Positions 61,953 through 64,000 of a stretch of 64,000 nt of DNA are shown in pieces; positions within the stretch are counted from its first letter, which is position 1, and every line of letters begins with the position of its first letter. The position numbers and the translations under genes are program-made. This DNA is from Paracoccaceae bacterium (GTDB lineage: Bacteria; Pseudomonadota; Alphaproteobacteria; Rhodobacterales; Rhodobacteraceae). The stretch lies in NCBI GenBank assembly GCA_030148005.1, contig JASBUI010000040.1, forward strand, positions 62,001-126,000, in the 5' to 3' direction. The notes beneath the pieces were generated by a model that searched no databases, was not told the DNA's origin, and worked only from the letters and a program-made list of their open reading frames with translations.

Positions 61953-63296
61953 TCAGGCCCTTGCCCCGGCGAAATCCAGCGTGGCAAGAAAACCGTCCGG
62001 TCGCCCCGGCGCGGGGGAGGTAAGGATAAGCTTGCCGCCGCAGTCGCGCATGATCGTGTTCACAATGGCAAGGCCAAGCCCCGTGCCGCGGGTTCCGTCG
62101 TGGGCGCGCACGAACCTTTCGGTCAGGCGTTTCAGAAGGTCCGGCGATACCGGCGGGCACCTGTTTTCAATGCTTATGCGGTCTGCGCCCACCTCGATGA
62201 TGACCGGCGTCTCTGGCGCTGAGTAACGCAAGGCATTCTGCAAGAGGTTGCGCAGGGCGATGGCAAGCGCATCGGGCGTAATGTAGGGGCAGGGTTCAGC
62301 GCCCGGGGCGCGGGTTAGTTTGATGCGGTCCCGCGCTTGGCGAAACGCGCTTTCATCCAGCACTAGGTTCAGGATCGGCAATAGCTTTGTAGGCTCTGAT
62401 GCAAGGGCAAAGCCCGCTTCCAGCCGCGCAATCTGAAGCAGGTTTTCGGCAAGCGCTGCGAGGTTTCGCAGCGACTTTTCCGTTTCTTTTACGTGCTTTA
62501 TATGCTCCGGCTGGTGAAGCTGCGAGGCCAGAACCTGAACCTGCGCCAAGGCCCCGGCGATGGGCGTGCGAAGCTCATGCGCGCTTTCGGCGGCAAAGCT
62601 GCGTTCGGTTTCAAGCGCACCTTTGAGGCGGGACAAAAGATCTTCGGCCTCGGCCACGATCGGCGCAAGCTCTCGCGGCTGCGGGCCAAGGCGGAAAGGT
62701 TCAAGATTGCGCCCGTGCCGCTTGGAGATGGCCCGGCCGAGATCCCATATCGGCCGCATTGCAGAGCGCACGATGACAACCACAAGGACCGCCAAAAGCG
62801 GGATAAGCGCGGCCAGTGGCAAAAGCATCGCCAGTATGCTTTCGCGCAGGACGCTTTGGCGCAAACCGTCACGTTCGCCGACGATGATGCGAAAGCGGCT
62901 GATCGGATCGGTCAGGGCAAAGGTGTAATTTCCGCGCTGCAGGGAAATGCCATCGGGCACCGCGCTGGCGGCGGGCATCTCGGCGTTGGGGTTGCTGGTC
63001 AAAAGGACCACGCCCTGGGGGCCGATGACGCGATAGCTTAGGTCTGATCCGGCCTTGGCGATGCTGCCGATGACAAGAACATCGTTCGAAGGCTGGCGAA
63101 GATCGCCATCGCGAAGTTCATGTATTGCCAGCGGCAGCACGCGATATGCCGTCTGGCGCAGCGCATCGTCATAGCTGTCGCTAAGCTCGTGGCGCAGAAC
63201 GATGGCCGCTACGATGACCGAGATCAGCCAAAGCATGCAGGCGCTGGCGGTCAGGGCGATGGCCAGCCGACGCGCGATAGAGCCGCGGTGCGTCAT
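61953..63296 (-). CDS. Sensor histidine kinase (TctE/QseC-like)
   Basis: A 447-residue membrane kinase. Span 1 is at about residues 12-34, a periplasmic domain of the 2CSK_N type follows (35-150), then span 2 (about 156-178), HAMP, HisKA with His240 (ESAHELRTP), and an HATPase domain (LRNLLQNALRYS; GTRGTGLGLAIV). The start ATG at 63296 overlaps the stop of the response regulator gene by 4 bp; the frame extends to 63491 only in antisense of that gene. Proteins of this kind sense carboxylates (TctE) or signals and metals (QseC). Substrate unknown. Confidence 0.88.
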   Translation of the reverse strand: MTHRGSIARRLAIALTASACMLWLISVIVAAIVLRHELSDSYDDALRQTAYRVLPLAIHELRDGDLRQPSNDVLVIGSIAKAGSDLSYRVIGPQGVVLLTSNPNAEMPAASAVPDGISLQRGNYTFALTDPISRFRIIVGERDGLRQSVLRESILAMLLPLAALIPLLAVLVVVIVRSAMRPIWDLGRAISKRHGRNLEPFRLGPQPRELAPIVAEAEDLLSRLKGALETERSFAAESAHELRTPIAGALAQVQVLASQLHQPEHIKHVKETEKSLRNLAALAENLLQIARLEAGFALASEPTKLLPILNLVLDESAFRQARDRIKLTRAPGAEPCPYITPDALAIALRNLLQNALRYSAPETPVIIEVGADRISIENRCPPVSPDLLKRLTERFVRAHDGTRGTGLGLAIVNTIMRDCGGKLILTSPAPGRPDGFLATLDFAGARA

Positions 63297-63952
63297 GCGC
63301 TGTCGATCCGGTAGCCAAGGCCGCGCACCGTCGTGATGAAATCGCGCCCCAGTTTCTTGCGGATCCGGCTGACAAAGACCTCGACCGCGTTGCTTTCGAT
63401 CTCGGCGCCAAAGGCGTAAAGCCCATCTTCCAGCGTATCGCGTGAGACGATCGAGCCGCGTCTGCGCACCAGCGTGTCCAGAACCGCCCATTCGCGCGAT
63501 GTCAGGCTGACGTCATGACCGGCGCGCGTGACGCTGTGGCGGCCAAGGTCAATCTCGACCGCGCCGATCACGGTGGTGGGCAGGGCAGAGCTTGCATAGC
63601 GGCGCGCAACCGCGGCCAGCCGCGCCGTCAGCTCGCCCAGATCAAAGGGTTTTACAAGATAATCGTCGGCGCCCGCATTAAGCCCGTCAATGCGCACCGC
63701 GACCTGATCTTGCGCCGTGGTGATGATGACCGGGGTCTTGTCATGGCGTTTGCGCAGCGCGCCCAGAAAATCCAACCCGCGCCCGTCCGGCAGCGAGAGA
63801 TCCAAAAGAATGACGCCGTATTCGACAGTCCGGCAGGCGTCGCTTGCCTCATCCAGGCGCGTCACCCAGTCAACGCCGTGGCCCTGATGTTCGATGTGGC
63901 TGTGAATGGCAGAGCCCAGAACGTGGTCATCCTCAACCAGCAGAACCCGCAT
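63293..63952 (-). CDS. OmpR-family response regulator (TctD/QseB-like)
   Basis: A 219-residue regulator. Receiver domain with EDD near residues 7-9, phospho-acceptor Asp51 (VILLDLSLPDGRG), and the K of VKPFDLGEL; C-terminal winged helix (SREWAVLDTLVRRRGSIVSR, NAVEVFVSRIRKKLG, TVRGLGYRID). Cytosolic DNA-binding regulator paired with the kinase whose start overlaps its stop. Its target genes are probably near the right edge, beyond the window. Confidence 0.92.
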   Translation of the reverse strand: MRVLLVEDDHVLGSAIHSHIEHQGHGVDWVTRLDEASDACRTVEYGVILLDLSLPDGRGLDFLGALRKRHDKTPVIITTAQDQVAVRIDGLNAGADDYLVKPFDLGELTARLAAVARRYASSALPTTVIGAVEIDLGRHSVTRAGHDVSLTSREWAVLDTLVRRRGSIVSRDTLEDGLYAFGAEIESNAVEVFVSRIRKKLGRDFITTVRGLGYRIDSA

Positions 63953-64000
63953 CGTGCCCCCCTTCGGGATACCCCTTTTGCGACTTACTAGGCCTTTCTG

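Noticed and set aside
1-64000. CRISPR arrays, rRNA genes, insertion sequences
   Set aside because: No regular short repeats with spacers, no rRNA sequence and no transposase-like protein were found in my reading.

Overview
The window looks like chromosomal DNA of a marine alphaproteobacterium of the Rhodobacteraceae (Roseobacter group). The support is high GC, dense operons with 4-bp start/stop overlaps, a short-chain-fatty-acyl XRE regulator (ScfR type), GapR (DUF2312), a PmtA-type phospholipid methyltransferase, and many ABC importers for nitrogen and carbon compounds. The species call is inference; no rRNA is present.

Layout. 1-5.7 kb (minus): a six-gene operon encoding a Tat-exported binding protein, two Liv-type permeases, two ATPases and the start of acetyl-CoA synthetase. 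5.9-11.9 kb (plus): divergent ScfR regulator, then a receiver protein, a small membrane protein, a large symporter-histidine kinase of the CrbS/CbrA kind, and an orphan FliM/FliN-like protein with a PELP-repeat tail. Together this looks like an acetate/short-chain-acid uptake, activation and sensing locus. 11.9-16.9 kb: a phosphatase-like protein, acyl-CoA dehydrogenase, an APH-family kinase and a FadB-type enzyme, the gene set expected for 4-hydroxyacyl-CoA breakdown. 16.9-20.1 kb: small membrane protein, GapR, an unknown protein and an orphan iron-type permease.

20.2-30.3 kb is a 10,094-bp integrated element in the 3' end of tRNA-Thr(TGT). It is bounded by 45-bp direct repeats and carries an RND efflux system (two adaptors and a pump) as cargo, a Rep_trans replication protein, an AlpA-like excisionase candidate, two unknown proteins and a tyrosine integrase. 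Candidate integrase arm sites (22-bp direct repeats) lie just inside both ends.

30.4-39.7 kb: a DeoR regulator divergent from a quaternary-amine operon (binding protein, ATPase, double-length permease, choline-kinase-like enzyme, sarcosine/dimethylglycine dehydrogenase-like enzyme, inositol-monophosphatase-like enzyme). 39.7-43.4 kb: a large chemoreceptor and a glutathione transferase. 43.4-51.3 kb: polyamine uptake and catabolism (class III aminotransferase, GntR regulator, PotFGHI importer, gamma-glutamylpolyamine synthetase-like enzyme) with matching 12-bp operator candidates in front of both transcription units. 51.5-53.6 kb: psd-pssA-pmtA for phosphatidylethanolamine and phosphatidylcholine. 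53.6-56.7 kb: an arsenic operon (ArsR-ArsC fusion, GAPDH, ArsJ). 56.7-64 kb: CDF metal exporter, tRNA-Gly(TCC), an MsbA-like ABC exporter, a long-chain acyl-CoA synthetase, and a two-component system.

Two cross-cutting points stand out. All three ABC-importer operons place a strong hairpin without a U-tract directly after the binding-protein gene, which probably sets binding protein above permease expression. The quaternary-amine operon joins a kinase and a phosphatase of unassigned substrate to N-demethylation, and is the best candidate here for an undescribed pathway.
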